Shown here piece after piece: positions 43,253-53,831 of a stretch of DNA of 64,000 nt. This DNA comes from Planctomycetaceae bacterium (GTDB lineage: Bacteria; Planctomycetota; Planctomycetia; Pirellulales; Pirellulaceae): the NCBI GenBank assembly GCA_027487485.1, contig JAIYDN010000052.1, forward strand, positions 124,001-188,000. Direction: 5' to 3'. The position numbers and the translations under genes are program-made. Within the stretch, counting starts at the first letter, position 1, and the number at the start of each line of letters is the position of its first letter. Below the pieces are notes generated by a model. It saw only the letters and a program-made list of their open reading frames with translations. It was not told the DNA's origin and did no database searches.

Positions 43253-44647
43253 ATGAAGACTGTTGAGCACGATGTAGTGGTTTTGGGCGGTGGTCCTGGG
43301 GGATACGTTGCTGCAATTCGGGCAGCTCAATTGGGCATGAACGCGGCCTGCATTGACGAAAATCCGAAATTTGGCGGGACCTGCCTTCGCGTCGGGTGCA
43401 TCCCAAGCAAGGCTCTCCTGGAATCCAGCCACATTTACCATGACACCAAGAGCGGCCTTGGCAACCATGGCGTCGTCGTGTCCGGAGTTCAGCTAGATCT
43501 AGCTGCCATGATGAAACGCAAGGACCAAGTCGTCCAAACGCTTACCGGCGGTATAGATTTGCTGTTCAAGAAGAATAAAGTCACGCCGTACAAGGGGCGA
43601 GGGCAACTTCAGGACGCCCATAGTGTTTTGGTTCAGTCTGGGGATGAAACAATCCTTCTGAAAGCTAAGCACATTATTTTGGCGACTGGTTCGCGGCCGG
43701 CCAGCATGCGAGGAGTCGAAGAAGATGGCGACTTGATTGGCAACAGCAATGCCGCGATCGCTTATCCGTCGGTGCCCGAAAATTTGACCGTAATCGGCGG
43801 AGGCTACATCGGATTGGAGCTTGGCAGCGTATGGAATCGGCTGGGCAGCAAAGTCGTCGTGCTGGAAGCCATGGATCGAATGCTGCCGGGCATGGATCAA
43901 GAGCTTAGCCAATTGGCATTTCGGATTTTTAGCCGCCAAGGGATCGAGTTCCGTTTGAATTCCTGGGTCGAAAGTGCCAAAGTGGAAAACGGGAAATGCG
44001 TTGTCCGATGCAAAGGGGCCGAACCGATCGTTTGCGATCGTGTCTTGCTGGCCGCAGGTCGAGTGCCAAACTCCCAAGGGATCGGCCTGGAATCGGTTGG
44101 CATCGCAACGGACAAACGAGGCTTCTTGACGGTGGATTCGAATTACCAAACATCCGTCCCTGGCGTTTACGCCTTAGGGGATTTGATCGGTGGCGCCATG
44201 TTGGCCCACAAAGCCATGGAAGAAGCGGTAGTGTGTATGGAACGCATCGCAGGGATTCACGCGCACTTCAACTACGATTGCATCCCAGCCATCGTTTATA
44301 CCCATCCTGAAATTGCAACGGTTGGCAAGACAGAAGAGCAGCTGAAGGAAGCAGGGATCGAATACCGCAAAGGGGTGGGAGCGTACGGCGCTAACGGTCG
44401 CGCACGAACCCTTGGTGATATCGAGGGACGTGTCAAAATCCTTGCGGATGCAAAGACCGATCGAGTCTTGGGCGTTCACATCATCGGTGCTCGCGCTGGT
44501 GACCTGATCGCCGAAGCTGCTATCGCTATCGAATTTGGGGCAAGCAGCGAAGATATCGCAAGGTCCTGCCATGCACACCCAACTTTGGCAGAAACAATGC
44601 ACGAAGCAGCCCTTGCGGTCGATAACCGAGCGATCCATTCTGCTTAA
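43253..44647 (+). CDS. lpdA: Dihydrolipoyl dehydrogenase
   Basis: A 464-residue FAD flavoenzyme, the E3 component that reoxidises dihydrolipoamide in pyruvate or 2-oxoglutarate dehydrogenase complexes. It has the FAD loop 'VVLGGGPGGYVAAIRAAQLG', the redox disulfide 'GGTCLRVGCIPSKALL' (C44/C49, Arg where Asn is common), the NAD loop 'VIGGGYIGLELGSVW', 'VYALGDLIGGAMLAHKAMEE' and the C-terminal 'CHAHPTLAETMHEAAL' with the catalytic His-Glu pair. Full length. No E1 or E2 gene is adjacent. The ATG at 43253 follows GAAAG. Confidence 0.93.
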   Translation: MKTVEHDVVVLGGGPGGYVAAIRAAQLGMNAACIDENPKFGGTCLRVGCIPSKALLESSHIYHDTKSGLGNHGVVVSGVQLDLAAMMKRKDQVVQTLTGGIDLLFKKNKVTPYKGRGQLQDAHSVLVQSGDETILLKAKHIILATGSRPASMRGVEEDGDLIGNSNAAIAYPSVPENLTVIGGGYIGLELGSVWNRLGSKVVVLEAMDRMLPGMDQELSQLAFRIFSRQGIEFRLNSWVESAKVENGKCVVRCKGAEPIVCDRVLLAAGRVPNSQGIGLESVGIATDKRGFLTVDSNYQTSVPGVYALGDLIGGAMLAHKAMEEAVVCMERIAGIHAHFNYDCIPAIVYTHPEIATVGKTEEQLKEAGIEYRKGVGAYGANGRARTLGDIEGRVKILADAKTDRVLGVHIIGARAGDLIAEAAIAIEFGASSEDIARSCHAHPTLAETMHEAALAVDNRAIHSA

Positions 44648-44697
44648 TCGAATTCCATCCTTTAGCTCGTCACCACGATATTCGCACCCCATCCAAA

Positions 44698-45051
44698 ATG
44701 ACTCCATCCGAAAACGATCGTAGTATCGACTATATCGAGTTTCCCGCTCGCGATTTGTCGACAACCAAGGCGTTCTACACATCGCTTTTTGGATGGGCAT
44801 TTGAAGATTACGGACCAGACTACACATCCTTCCATGATGGACGTTTGGCGGGCGGCTTTTTCACATCGGACGACTATGTTTGTGGTGGTCCATTGGTGGT
44901 CATCTTTGCTGACGACCTCGAGTTGATGAAGGCCAATGTGCTGAAGCTCGGCGCCAAACTCACGAAAGATATCTTCGAATTCCCCGGTGGAAGACGATTT
45001 CAATTTCTCGATCCCAATGGCCATGAACTGTCCATTTGGAGCAACCCTTAA
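44698..45051 (+). CDS. VOC (glyoxalase/bleomycin resistance-like) family protein
   Basis: A 117-residue metal-fold protein of the vicinal oxygen chelate superfamily. The repeated beta-alpha-beta-beta-beta pattern is seen in '[20 protein letters not shown]' and 'GFFTSDDY'/'[20 protein letters not shown]'. It ends '[16 protein letters not shown]', the usual C-terminal strand with the Glu metal ligand. The reaction is unknown. Its end overlaps the region upstream of leuS, whose ATG lies 5 bp downstream of its stop. Confidence 0.85.
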   Translation: MTPSENDRSIDYIEFPARDLSTTKAFYTSLFGWAFEDYGPDYTSFHDGRLAGGFFTSDDYVCGGPLVVIFADDLELMKANVLKLGAKLTKDIFEFPGGRRFQFLDPNGHELSIWSNP

Positions 45052-45056
45052 AGAAT

Positions 45057-47888
45057 ATGCCACGCTACAACCCAGCTGTCGTCGAACCCAAATGGCAAAC
45101 CTATTGGGAGGGCAACAAGACCTTTCGATGTCCCGAATTTCCCGAAGGGGAAAAGGTCTATATTCTGGACATGTTCCCGTACCCAAGTGGAGCTGGCTTG
45201 CACGTCGGGCACCCCGAAGGCTACACCGCCACCGACATCCAGTCACGCTATTGGCGAATGAAGGGCAAGTCAGTTCTACACCCGATGGGCTACGATGCAT
45301 TTGGATTGCCCGCTGAAGAATATGCCATTCTTCACAATGTGCCTCCTCGCGTCAGCACGGAGAAGAACATCGGCGAATTTACGCGCCAGCTCAAGATGCT
45401 GGGATTCTCCTATGACTGGGATCGATGCTTGGCAACGACGGACCGCGAGTATTTTCGCTGGACTCAATGGATTTTCTTAGTCCTGTTTGATACCTGGTTC
45501 GACGCAGAACAGCAACGTGGCAGGCCCATTGCTGAGTTGCCTATTCCCGAGCATGTCCTTGCCAATGGGGAACGCGCTGTTGCTGCCTACCGGGATCAGC
45601 ATCGATTAGCCTACGTGGGGGAAGCCCTGGTCAACTGGTGCCCTGGACTAGGAACAGTTCTGGCCAATGAAGAAGTCATCGATGGGAAAAGCGAACGCGG
45701 TAACCACCCTGTACAACGCATGCCGTTGCGACAATGGATGTTGAAGATCACCGCCTACGGCGACAGGCTCCTGCACGACTTGGACGGCCTAGATTGGTCC
45801 CCTGGTATCAAAAAGCTTCAAGCGGACTGGATCGGCCGAAGCACCGGTGCCGAAGTTGACTTCCGTATTGCTCGCGCAACCGAACCTGCTAACCACCAAA
45901 GCAGTTCCGCCTCACAAGTCTTCCCTGAAACTCCCGACGCAAACACTCTTCGGGTCTACACGACTCGACCAGATACGCTGTTCGGGGCAACCTACATGGT
46001 GATCGCTCCGGAGCATCCACTTGTTCAAAACTTAACAACATCCGAACAATCCGAGGCTGTCGCAAAATACTGTCAGGCTGCGTCCTTCAAAAGCGATCGA
46101 GACAGAACCGAGGGTGATAAGAAAAAGTCAGGAGTCTTTACGGGATCGTATGCAATCAATCCCGTCAACCAGAAGCTCATCCCCATCTGGATCGCGGACT
46201 ACGTGCTAATCGGATACGGCACCGGAGCGATCATGGCGGTACCCGCTCACGATGATCGAGATTTTGAGTTTGCTGTTACTTACGGTTTACCCATTGTTTG
46301 CGTTGTCGAGCCTTCGGCTCAAGATTCGGAACGAGAACAGTACTTGCAAGGCGAGAAGTGCTACACAGGGCCAGGGCTGGCCATGAACAGCGAAACGCTC
46401 AATGGGCTCGGGACCGAGGATGCGAAGGGTAAGATCACCGAGATGCTTGCAGGTCGTGGATTGGCGCGTCCGGCGGTCAATTACAAATTGAGAGATTGGC
46501 TGTTCAGCCGTCAACGCTTTTGGGGTGAACCGTTCCCTATCCTGCACGAAGTGGACCAAGATGGTAAGCCAACGGGCGCGATCCGCGCTGTGGATGTGAA
46601 GGACCTGCCTGTCGATTTGCCCCAGCTGGAGGATTACAAGCCGCACGGACGGCCCGAACCACCACTTGCAAAAGCGGATGACAGCTGGCTGTTCGTGACG
46701 ATCGATGGAAAACGCTACCGCCGCGAGACCAACACCATGCCCCAATGGGCTGGATCGTGTTGGTACTATCTTCGTTTTATCGATCCCAAAAACGAACTGG
46801 CCATGATTGATCCCGCCAAGGAAAAAGCTTGGATGCCGGTCGATTTGTACGTGGGCGGTGCGGAACATGCGGTTCTGCATTTGCTTTACGCTCGATTCTG
46901 GCACAAAGTCTTGTTCGACCGTGGACATGTCTCGCATTGCGAACCATTTCAAAAGCTTGTGAACCAAGGCATGATCCTTGGCGAAGTCGAGTTTACGGGC
47001 TTTCAATCCCAAGACGGACAATGGGTCAGTGCGGCTCTTGCGGAGAAAGGTGAGGAAGGTTACGTCCATAGTAAGACCAAACTTCCTTTGTCTTACGCGG
47101 TTGTCTCTGACGCCGATGTCACCAAATCCGGTGATCAGTTTGTGCTGACGGCCGATCCTTCCATCAGGATCGATAGCCGGGCACACAAGATGTCGAAATC
47201 ACGAGGCAATGTCATCAACCCTGATACCGTGGTTCGAGAGTACGGGGCAGATTCGTTGCGGCTGTATGAAATGTTCATGGGGCCGTTGGAAGCGACGAAG
47301 CCTTGGAGCACCACCGGGGTCAACGGCGTTCGCAACTTCCTGGATCGCGTTTGGCGATTGATGATCGATACCTATGCCGAAGAAATGAAGGTGGTGGATT
47401 CCATTCAGGCCGTGGAGCCAACAGCCGACCAAAATCGCGTAATTCACGCAACGATCATGGCTGTAACACGCGATATCGAAACATTAGGCTTCAATACCGC
47501 GATCGCGAGAATGATGGAATTCGTGAACTTCTTCACGAAAGAAACCGTTCGCCCCAAACAGGCCATGGAAACGCTGGTACTGCTGCTGTCTCCTTTTGCT
47601 CCTCACATGGCGGAAGAACTGTGGCAAGCCCTTGGGCACGATACCACTTTGGCCTACCATCCCTGGCCAACATTTGATGAAGCGATGACTCGTCTGAGCG
47701 AAGTGGAAGTTCCCCTTCAAATCAATGGTAAGCTGAAGGCAAAGGTGGTTGTCGCCGCAGATTGCAACGCTCAAGACTTAGAAACTGCAGCTCGAAATCA
47801 CGAGAAGATCCATGAGCTTCTCGACGGCAAACAAATCGTGAAAGCAATCGTCATACCTGGTCGCATGGTCAATTTTGTAGTCAAGTAA
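45057..47888 (+). CDS. leuS: Leucyl-tRNA synthetase
   Basis: A 943-residue class Ia aminoacyl-tRNA synthetase that charges tRNA-Leu. HIGH-type motif '[12 protein letters not shown]' (HVGH, residues 49-52), the editing domain '[20 protein letters not shown]', the conserved '[11 protein letters not shown]' segment, 'KMSKSRGN' (711-715), and the anticodon-binding and C-terminal domains are all present. The length is slightly longer than E. coli LeuS (860). The ATG at 45057 lies 5 bp after the VOC gene. It is followed by the M24 peptidase gene after 1 bp, so they are probably co-transcribed. Confidence 0.96.
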   Translation: MPRYNPAVVEPKWQTYWEGNKTFRCPEFPEGEKVYILDMFPYPSGAGLHVGHPEGYTATDIQSRYWRMKGKSVLHPMGYDAFGLPAEEYAILHNVPPRVSTEKNIGEFTRQLKMLGFSYDWDRCLATTDREYFRWTQWIFLVLFDTWFDAEQQRGRPIAELPIPEHVLANGERAVAAYRDQHRLAYVGEALVNWCPGLGTVLANEEVIDGKSERGNHPVQRMPLRQWMLKITAYGDRLLHDLDGLDWSPGIKKLQADWIGRSTGAEVDFRIARATEPANHQSSSASQVFPETPDANTLRVYTTRPDTLFGATYMVIAPEHPLVQNLTTSEQSEAVAKYCQAASFKSDRDRTEGDKKKSGVFTGSYAINPVNQKLIPIWIADYVLIGYGTGAIMAVPAHDDRDFEFAVTYGLPIVCVVEPSAQDSEREQYLQGEKCYTGPGLAMNSETLNGLGTEDAKGKITEMLAGRGLARPAVNYKLRDWLFSRQRFWGEPFPILHEVDQDGKPTGAIRAVDVKDLPVDLPQLEDYKPHGRPEPPLAKADDSWLFVTIDGKRYRRETNTMPQWAGSCWYYLRFIDPKNELAMIDPAKEKAWMPVDLYVGGAEHAVLHLLYARFWHKVLFDRGHVSHCEPFQKLVNQGMILGEVEFTGFQSQDGQWVSAALAEKGEEGYVHSKTKLPLSYAVVSDADVTKSGDQFVLTADPSIRIDSRAHKMSKSRGNVINPDTVVREYGADSLRLYEMFMGPLEATKPWSTTGVNGVRNFLDRVWRLMIDTYAEEMKVVDSIQAVEPTADQNRVIHATIMAVTRDIETLGFNTAIARMMEFVNFFTKETVRPKQAMETLVLLLSPFAPHMAEELWQALGHDTTLAYHPWPTFDEAMTRLSEVEVPLQINGKLKAKVVVAADCNAQDLETAARNHEKIHELLDGKQIVKAIVIPGRMVNFVVK

Positions 47889-47889
47889 C

Positions 47890-48984
47890 ATGAGCACTCA
47901 ACCCGATTATTCCAAGCGATGCGATCGCTTGTTTCGCCAGCTGCGCGAACAAAAGTTACCGAACTTGCTTGTAACCTCGCATCACAACGTCACGTACCTG
48001 ACGGGCTTCACGGGCGAAGATGCATTTCTATTCGCTCAGGACGGTGCCGTCACCATTTTGAGCGATGCAAGGTATGAAGAGCAGCTGCAACACGAGTGCC
48101 CTGACCTACCTGTCTTCATTCGAAACGCAACCACCTCGATGATCGAAGCCAGCGCTACTTGGCTCGAATCCAATCAAGCCACCTCGGTGTGCGTCGAATC
48201 GCAATCGATGACGCTGGCGCAATGGGAGATTTTGAAGGAGAAAACCAAGGGGGCCAGTCTAAGCTCCTGCAGTGGCATTGTTGAGAGACTTCGAGAACGA
48301 AAAGACGCTTTTGAGATTGAGTCGATCGAACGCGCGATTTCCATCGCAGAACGAGCGTTCGTTTCGGTGCAGGCTATGATGACCGAAGGAATGACCGAAA
48401 AAGCTGTAGCTGACGAACTGGAATATTCCATTCGCAAGCTTGGTGGAAGCGGCAGCGCCTTCAAGACGATCGTAGGGGTCGGAGCAAGAGCGGCCCTGCC
48501 GCATGGTCGTCCCTCCCTCCAACGCATGGAAGAGGCCCCCTTTGTTTTGATCGATTGGGGTGCGAAAGAAAATCTTTACTTAAGCGATTTGACTCGAGTC
48601 ATCATCACAGGCAAAACCAATTCCAAATTCCAAAAGATCTATCAAACGGTCTTGAATGCGCAAGAGGCCGCAATTCGGGCTATTCGACCAGGTGCGAAGA
48701 TGAGCGATATCGATGCCATCGCAAGAACGATCATTGAACAAGCAGGATTTGGAAAGCGGTTCACGCACTCGCTGGGGCATTCGTTTGGCTTACAAATCCA
48801 CGAGACAATTCGATTGGCCAAGGGACAAGATCGCCTTTTGGAACCAGATATGGTTGTCACCGTGGAACCAGGCATTTACATCCCTGGAGTGGCGGGGGTT
48901 CGAATCGAGGACGATGTGCTGGTCACCAAATCAGGAAATCGAGTTCTCAGTTCTTTACCGAAGCAATGGGAACAGATTGCTTAA
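47890..48984 (+). CDS. M24 family Xaa-Pro peptidase
   Basis: A 364-residue metallopeptidase of the creatinase/prolidase fold. The N-terminal domain ('LLVTSHHNVTYLTGFTGEDA') precedes the pita-bread catalytic domain, whose metal ligands are in 'LIDWGAKENLYLSDLTR' (two Asp), 'THSLGHSFGLQIHE' (His), 'VTVEPGIYIPG' (Glu) and 'VRIEDDVLV' (Glu). All five ligands are present, so it should be active on X-Pro peptides; it could be an aminopeptidase P or a prolidase. Starts 1 bp after leuS. Confidence 0.9.
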   Translation: MSTQPDYSKRCDRLFRQLREQKLPNLLVTSHHNVTYLTGFTGEDAFLFAQDGAVTILSDARYEEQLQHECPDLPVFIRNATTSMIEASATWLESNQATSVCVESQSMTLAQWEILKEKTKGASLSSCSGIVERLRERKDAFEIESIERAISIAERAFVSVQAMMTEGMTEKAVADELEYSIRKLGGSGSAFKTIVGVGARAALPHGRPSLQRMEEAPFVLIDWGAKENLYLSDLTRVIITGKTNSKFQKIYQTVLNAQEAAIRAIRPGAKMSDIDAIARTIIEQAGFGKRFTHSLGHSFGLQIHETIRLAKGQDRLLEPDMVVTVEPGIYIPGVAGVRIEDDVLVTKSGNRVLSSLPKQWEQIA

Positions 48985-49805
48985 TTTGATTTATCGATGG
49001 TTCGCAGAGCCCGCTTTACAATCGAAGCGGTGTTCTTGGTGGGCGAGATCTTCAGCCAAGAGTCGGTAACGGATCGAACCCACTTTGGCTGCGATTTGCT
49101 GGCATCATTGAGCCAATTGGCTACGGAGTCTCGGACGTATTTCGCATCGTCGGAACAAAGTGGTTCCAGGATCGACAAGCCGAGCTCTGGATTCATTTTG
49201 AGTTCGGAGATGTGTTTTGTCCACACTCCGCATGGTCTTGTGATTTCCGACGCATACCTTCGCAATCGTTCGCGCCTGCTGCCAGTCCAAGGAACAAGCG
49301 ACCGTATCGACTTCTCCACATTGCGAGCCACATCCGGTCGCAATGCCATCCAGGCCACCTCGCGTAATCCGGGATGATCATCGTCCGCAATGGGCTTGAT
49401 CCACGCTAGCTTCCGTGCAAAAGTCAGCTTCTCATCGAGACCAACCACGATAGCCGACCATTCGCGCACGATATCGCTATCGTGCGAAGTAAGCCGCTTC
49501 CAAAGATCATCGCCGACTTGGCAAACTTGTGAAAGAAACTGACTGATTGCCATCGAATGCTTCAGGGCAGACTGTCCCATAAGCTCTTCGGTCCAGATGT
49601 CGGCGGCTAAGTACTCCTTGCGAAAACCAAGCTTCTGGCTCATGCGATCCAATAATCTTGGACGATCGACCGCAAGCCATTCCGTCAGGTTTTTCGACGG
49701 CATCAAACCGTCACTCATCGCCTCCATGACATCATTCGGAATGTCGGCGATCCTTCGAGCTGGAATTCTGGACCTCAAAGAATCCACAGAATTGGTCATA
49801 CTCAC
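48981..49805 (-). CDS. DNA alkylation repair protein (AlkC/AlkD-like HEAT fold)
   Basis: A 274-residue helical protein. 'RRERLRRYASEITRPCGVW' and 'LSILEPLCSDDAKYVRDSVANWLNDASK' match the conserved core of the AlkC/AlkD family of DNA glycosylases that remove alkylated purines (3-methyladenine, 7-methylguanine). The repeated helices ('YVRDSVANWLND', 'VREWSAIVVGLD') form the HEAT-like scaffold. The glycosylase activity is inferred from the family. It overlaps the end of the convergent peptidase gene by 4 bp. No other repair gene is nearby. Confidence 0.8.
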   Translation of the reverse strand: MSMTNSVDSLRSRIPARRIADIPNDVMEAMSDGLMPSKNLTEWLAVDRPRLLDRMSQKLGFRKEYLAADIWTEELMGQSALKHSMAISQFLSQVCQVGDDLWKRLTSHDSDIVREWSAIVVGLDEKLTFARKLAWIKPIADDDHPGLREVAWMALRPDVARNVEKSIRSLVPWTGSRRERLRRYASEITRPCGVWTKHISELKMNPELGLSILEPLCSDDAKYVRDSVANWLNDASKSQPKWVRSVTDSWLKISPTKNTASIVKRALRTIDKSN

Positions 49806-49875
49806 GATTATCCTTTTTCAATTCGAGAAAAGAAGCCCAACTGGTCGACTTTCTTGCTTTGTATATCCACGGTTT

Positions 49876-50322
49876 CTAGGGATTTCCCTCGGCTTCAGCA
49901 AACTTTTTGAAATCGCGAAGGTAGACCATGCTTTGCTTGGGGAATGCAGACTTCATAAAAAAGCCCATGCATTTCATCATGAGCGTCGTAAAGCGAAATT
50001 CGTTTTCACTCTCCCATCTTGTACGATTCTGATCTATCGCAACAAAGCGGTTCTTGACCACATTGAATACCCCGGGTGCATCGTACGTCCCGTCGAATGC
50101 ATCGGGCAAGTTGTTCTTAGTGATCGTTTCGATCAATTCCATGGTTCCCTTTCCAAACTGAAAGACTAACTTGGACTTGGCACCAGGCTTTCCAGCTTCG
50201 CCGCTGAGATGCTCGAAAGAGAGTAAACCCTTTTGCCATTTGTGTAGGTTCTCGGGGTTATCGAATAGCTCGATCACTCGCGAACGAGGAAGATCAATTT
50301 CGATCTGGACGGTGTAGTGCAT
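49876..50322 (-). CDS. SRPBCC-fold protein
   Basis: A 148-residue protein of the START/polyketide-cyclase-like (SRPBCC) fold: an N-terminal strand 'MHYTVQIEIDLPRSRVIELF' with helix 1, 'NPENLHKWQKGLLSFE', central strands 'MELIETITKNN' and 'RWESENEFRFT', and a long C-terminal helix 'SMVYLRDFKKFAE'. The fold makes a cavity for small hydrophobic ligands; the ligand is unknown. It lies between the alkylation repair gene and the HEAT operon on the same strand. Confidence 0.8.
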   Translation of the reverse strand: MHYTVQIEIDLPRSRVIELFDNPENLHKWQKGLLSFEHLSGEAGKPGAKSKLVFQFGKGTMELIETITKNNLPDAFDGTYDAPGVFNVVKNRFVAIDQNRTRWESENEFRFTTLMMKCMGFFMKSAFPKQSMVYLRDFKKFAEAEGNP

Positions 50323-50431
50323 GCTGTTGCTTTTCCCTTCTTTTATTACATACGATCGTTATCTGTTTTCAATCGATCAACTATTGTTTGCAGCAAGTGC
50401 AGGTTGTTTGCCACGTCTTACATCTCGGTTG

Positions 50432-52159
50432 TTATTGTTGGGCGAGTTCCTGGAGAGCCCAATTGCAAGCTTCGTGCAACGTACTTCCAGATTGACCAAT
50501 ATACTTCGTGAGAGTTGCCGTTGCTTCTTTGTCTCGCATTCGGCCAAGTGCGATGGCAGAAACAAAACGAATTTCGAGCAACTCCGGTACGACGGGTGCC
50601 ATATCATTCACTCGATCTTCCAATTGTTTTCGAAGGTCTGCATCTAGTCGATTTGCGTAGAGCTTGCCAATCGCCCAGATCGCTGATAATCGAGTGCGGC
50701 TGGGCAAGCGTTTGACGCCGTCTGCTTTAGGAATATAAAGCCGGAGCAGCGTATCTGCGTCCAGAAACTGACGTGAGCCAAACGCTTCAAGCAAGAAAGA
50801 AATACGCTGTTCATCCGTTTCCAATCGTTGGATGGGCGATGTGGGTGACATAACTTTGTCTGTCCAAGATTGAGCATGAACTCGCATCGCTTCTAGTATG
50901 CCCTTATCTCTGGCTAAGATACTTAAGGCCCACGAGGCACGAATACTTACTTCGGGTTTAGGGTGTTCCAAAAGTTTCAGCAAATCATTCTCGCGAGACA
51001 TGTCCTTCAACTCAACGATTAAAATGACCGACTGTTCAGCAGCCTCAAACTGCGGAGCTGAGATGGCTTGCGAAATGATCTTGTCGACCAGTTTTCGAAA
51101 CTCGGGTTCTTGAGATCGTCGCAACAATTCTTTTCGTACCTGTCGACGAATGGACGGCATCTCATCGGCAAGCCGTCGTGCTAGGATCAAGAAGCTGGGC
51201 CTATCGTCAAAGCTCTCTAAAAAAGTAACAATGGTTTGACGAACCCCACTTTCAGTATCTGAGACCAGATCTGTCGCAAGTTTGCGTGCATTCTCTCTGT
51301 CTATCTTGCATAGGGTCTCGAATGCGGCTTGCTTAGCAGCGCCGTTTCCATCTTTCACAATCGACTGAAGGACCTCAGCGGCGGCGTCTCCTTGATGCTG
51401 TGTCAGAACGAGAGCTGCTAGATAGAAGCGTTGTTCGTATTTGGATTCAATCAGTTCCTTGGCAAGTTCTAGCTGCCCATCGGTCGAAAGCTTCCCAAGA
51501 GCCTTGGCGGCACACACCATCAAAGGTACACCTCCCCGCTGCTTTCTAAGGTAAGTCCGAAGGAGCTCTAAATCTGTTTCTTGACCACAAACCGACAGTC
51601 CATCAAAAGCGCGAGCAACATCGCTGGGACTCGCTAGATTCGATTCAATCACCTTTCTCCAATGTGTTAAGCCAACAGATGATTTCACGCGGATCAACGC
51701 CTCTTCGATGCATGCTCGCGATTCAGTATCTTTTTCTGCAAAGGGCCATAATCGCTGCGCGTTTCGATCATCCAGTATGGCAGCCGCTGCAGAAACCAGC
51801 ATTTGCCTAGTGCGAAGATTGCTTTCGCCCCGCTCGAGAGCAGACAAGATTTTCTCGAGTACAACAGAAGAGTTGTCCATACGCTTTGACGACAATTCCA
51901 AGGCAGTCCGGGCAGCTTCAAAACGTTTCGCAAGAACAGCGGAATCAAAATCCTCTAGATGCAATGCAGGCTTGCGAACTGGAGTTTCGGACACCCATTG
52001 AACATTTAATGGCGGGTCTGTTTCCCAGGCATGCTCCAGCTCGATAGGCTCCTGCACGAAGCCAGTGACTCCCACAACAACCCAAACAAGTAATCCCTGC
52101 AGGAGGCAACAAACATTCATGGAGGCAGTTCTGCAATAGGTCATGGTTTTAGTTTGCAT
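50432..52159 (-). CDS. Exported HEAT-repeat protein
   Basis: A 575-residue exported protein. A signal peptide ('LLQGLLVWVVVGVTGFVQ') is followed by repeated paired helices of the HEAT type: 'SDVARAFDGLSVCGQETDLE', 'CAAKALGKLSTDGQLELAKE', 'AAEVLQSIVKDGNGAAKQAA', 'ARKLATDLVSDTESGVRQTI', 'SIRRQVRKELLRRSQEPEF' and 'SIRASWALSILARDKGILEA'. It has no enzyme motif; the role is presumably binding. It begins 4 bp after the ABC permease gene and is the last of a four-gene minus-strand unit, which ties it to the transporter. Confidence 0.8.
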   Translation of the reverse strand: MQTKTMTYCRTASMNVCCLLQGLLVWVVVGVTGFVQEPIELEHAWETDPPLNVQWVSETPVRKPALHLEDFDSAVLAKRFEAARTALELSSKRMDNSSVVLEKILSALERGESNLRTRQMLVSAAAAILDDRNAQRLWPFAEKDTESRACIEEALIRVKSSVGLTHWRKVIESNLASPSDVARAFDGLSVCGQETDLELLRTYLRKQRGGVPLMVCAAKALGKLSTDGQLELAKELIESKYEQRFYLAALVLTQHQGDAAAEVLQSIVKDGNGAAKQAAFETLCKIDRENARKLATDLVSDTESGVRQTIVTFLESFDDRPSFLILARRLADEMPSIRRQVRKELLRRSQEPEFRKLVDKIISQAISAPQFEAAEQSVILIVELKDMSRENDLLKLLEHPKPEVSIRASWALSILARDKGILEAMRVHAQSWTDKVMSPTSPIQRLETDEQRISFLLEAFGSRQFLDADTLLRLYIPKADGVKRLPSRTRLSAIWAIGKLYANRLDADLRKQLEDRVNDMAPVVPELLEIRFVSAIALGRMRDKEATATLTKYIGQSGSTLHEACNWALQELAQQ

Positions 52160-52163
52160 AGGA

Positions 52164-53831
52164 TTAATCCGGACGTGAAAGGAGCCAAGTTCGAATCGTA
52201 AGTACCACCAAACAAAAACCAGAGATCGTGCCGCTTAACCACCAGCTCCAAGGGGTCAATTGATAGCTTTCAAAACCGGGTGCTTGAATTTCAGCAAGAG
52301 CTGCAGCGGCCGGGTTGAACATCAACGCTCGTTCGACAAAGATCGGTCCAAACGGTTTCCCTCTTGCTAGCCAAATCATAAGTGTACCAGCGAAGAATGC
52401 GATCAAGATTGTGTAGCTAGTGATGGTTGCGACCGCTGCACTTCTCGCAAATCCGCTTACACACGCGCTGGTGGATACTACAAACAGTGCGACAAAGAGC
52501 AAAGAGATGAGAACGTTATTCACTTGACCGACCATCACCGGAACAATGTAGCCCATCACGATATAGCCCGGTAAGGTTGCTAGTAGCAAAATAAGCATCG
52601 TCCAAACGACGCTCCATAACTTCCCGGTGAGGATTCGGATCGGACCAATCGGCGTTGTGCGCAAGATTTGCCAGCCTCCGCTTTCCACCTCGCCTGCAAT
52701 CAAGCTTGCACCGAGACTGGGCCCGAGCAACATCAGCATCCCGACTTGCAAAAGGACCATCGCAGCCGCGATCCTTTGGACACCCCAATTGACCGTGCCC
52801 GTTGCTGACACGACCGTCAACGCAAGGGATACGATGATGCAGCATGCAACGATTCGAAGTAGCCAATGAAGTCGGCCAAACTTCCTCGTTCGGAATTCCT
52901 TCACCATGACCGGATTGATCCAAAGAGGGATGCCTGCTTTCCGTTGGTTAGGGTCAATCAAAAATGCAATGCGCCGAAGCACTGCATAGGCGGTACCCTT
53001 TGGAGTGACCTTCCCGATGGGCTTCACTCGATCCATCAAAATTGGATCTAGCTTCATCATCGTCAGGGCTCCAAAAAGAATCGTTACGAAGAAGGTCGCA
53101 ACCAGAAAGTCCAACCAGCCCCGCGAAAGCCCCAAGTCGGTCACTTGAGATTGCGATTGAGTGATCTCCTGCAATGCCGAAAGAGGAGACAACGCGGTAA
53201 ATGCGTTCGCAATCCAGCCAGCTCCACCGCTGAGATTACCAACGATGGCCAACGGGCCGACCGACAAAACCGAGAGAACCAATACTACAACGTAGGTCAT
53301 TCGGAGACTTGCATCGGTAGAATGCGATCGAACGCTAACCCAAAGTCCTACGGCCGAATACTGAATTGCCATCGCCAGCAGAACCACCAACAACGGTCCG
53401 ATATGGCTTCGGAAGGTGATGCCTCCCATGGCGTAGCAGGCCGACAACGCTGGCATGCTGGCAGAGATCATAATCATCGCAAGAATCACGTTGCTCAGCC
53501 ACTTGCCAATATAAATCTGCCAAGGCCGTAAAGGCGAATTGAGCAGCAATGCCAACGTCCCCTTGCGACGTTCGTTCACTAAAGAAGTTGCGGGGAATGC
53601 CGGCACCAGAAACATCACCGCTAACGTAAGCACGTAAGCCAACGGTCGAAAGACTTCCATCGAGCTTTGACTGACCACATCCAATCGCGAATCGCTTGGC
53701 CAACGCAATTGGACCAACAAACAAGTTCCTACTGCGATGGCAAGGATCGTAAGGACCGTTTTTGGGGACCGAAGTCGATCCAGCAATTCGCGTCCAAGGA
53801 CAGGATTTTTCCAACCAAAACCATCGCTCAT
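52164..53831 (-). CDS. ABC-2 type transporter permease
   Basis: A 555-residue integral membrane protein with twelve or so hydrophobic segments, in two halves that resemble each other ('NPVLGRELLDRLRSPKTVLT' and 'NPVMVKEFRTRKFGRLHWLL' open each half, the usual start of an ABC-2 permease). 'ALLLNSPLRPWQIYIGKWLS' and 'LRTTPIGPIRILTGKLWSVV' are matched loop motifs that contact the ATPase. So this is a fused pair of permease subunits. Its start overlaps the ATPase stop (ATGA). Confidence 0.9.
   Translation of the reverse strand: MSDGFGWKNPVLGRELLDRLRSPKTVLTILAIAVGTCLLVQLRWPSDSRLDVVSQSSMEVFRPLAYVLTLAVMFLVPAFPATSLVNERRKGTLALLLNSPLRPWQIYIGKWLSNVILAMIMISASMPALSACYAMGGITFRSHIGPLLVVLLAMAIQYSAVGLWVSVRSHSTDASLRMTYVVVLVLSVLSVGPLAIVGNLSGGAGWIANAFTALSPLSALQEITQSQSQVTDLGLSRGWLDFLVATFFVTILFGALTMMKLDPILMDRVKPIGKVTPKGTAYAVLRRIAFLIDPNQRKAGIPLWINPVMVKEFRTRKFGRLHWLLRIVACCIIVSLALTVVSATGTVNWGVQRIAAAMVLLQVGMLMLLGPSLGASLIAGEVESGGWQILRTTPIGPIRILTGKLWSVVWTMLILLLATLPGYIVMGYIVPVMVGQVNNVLISLLFVALFVVSTSACVSGFARSAAVATITSYTILIAFFAGTLMIWLARGKPFGPIFVERALMFNPAAAALAEIQAPGFESYQLTPWSWWLSGTISGFCLVVLTIRTWLLSRPD

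Noticed and set aside
46287-47186. Long minus-strand open frame (299 codons) inside leuS
   Set aside because: leuS is unambiguous on the plus strand; the antisense frame is a by-product of its codon use and has no domain.
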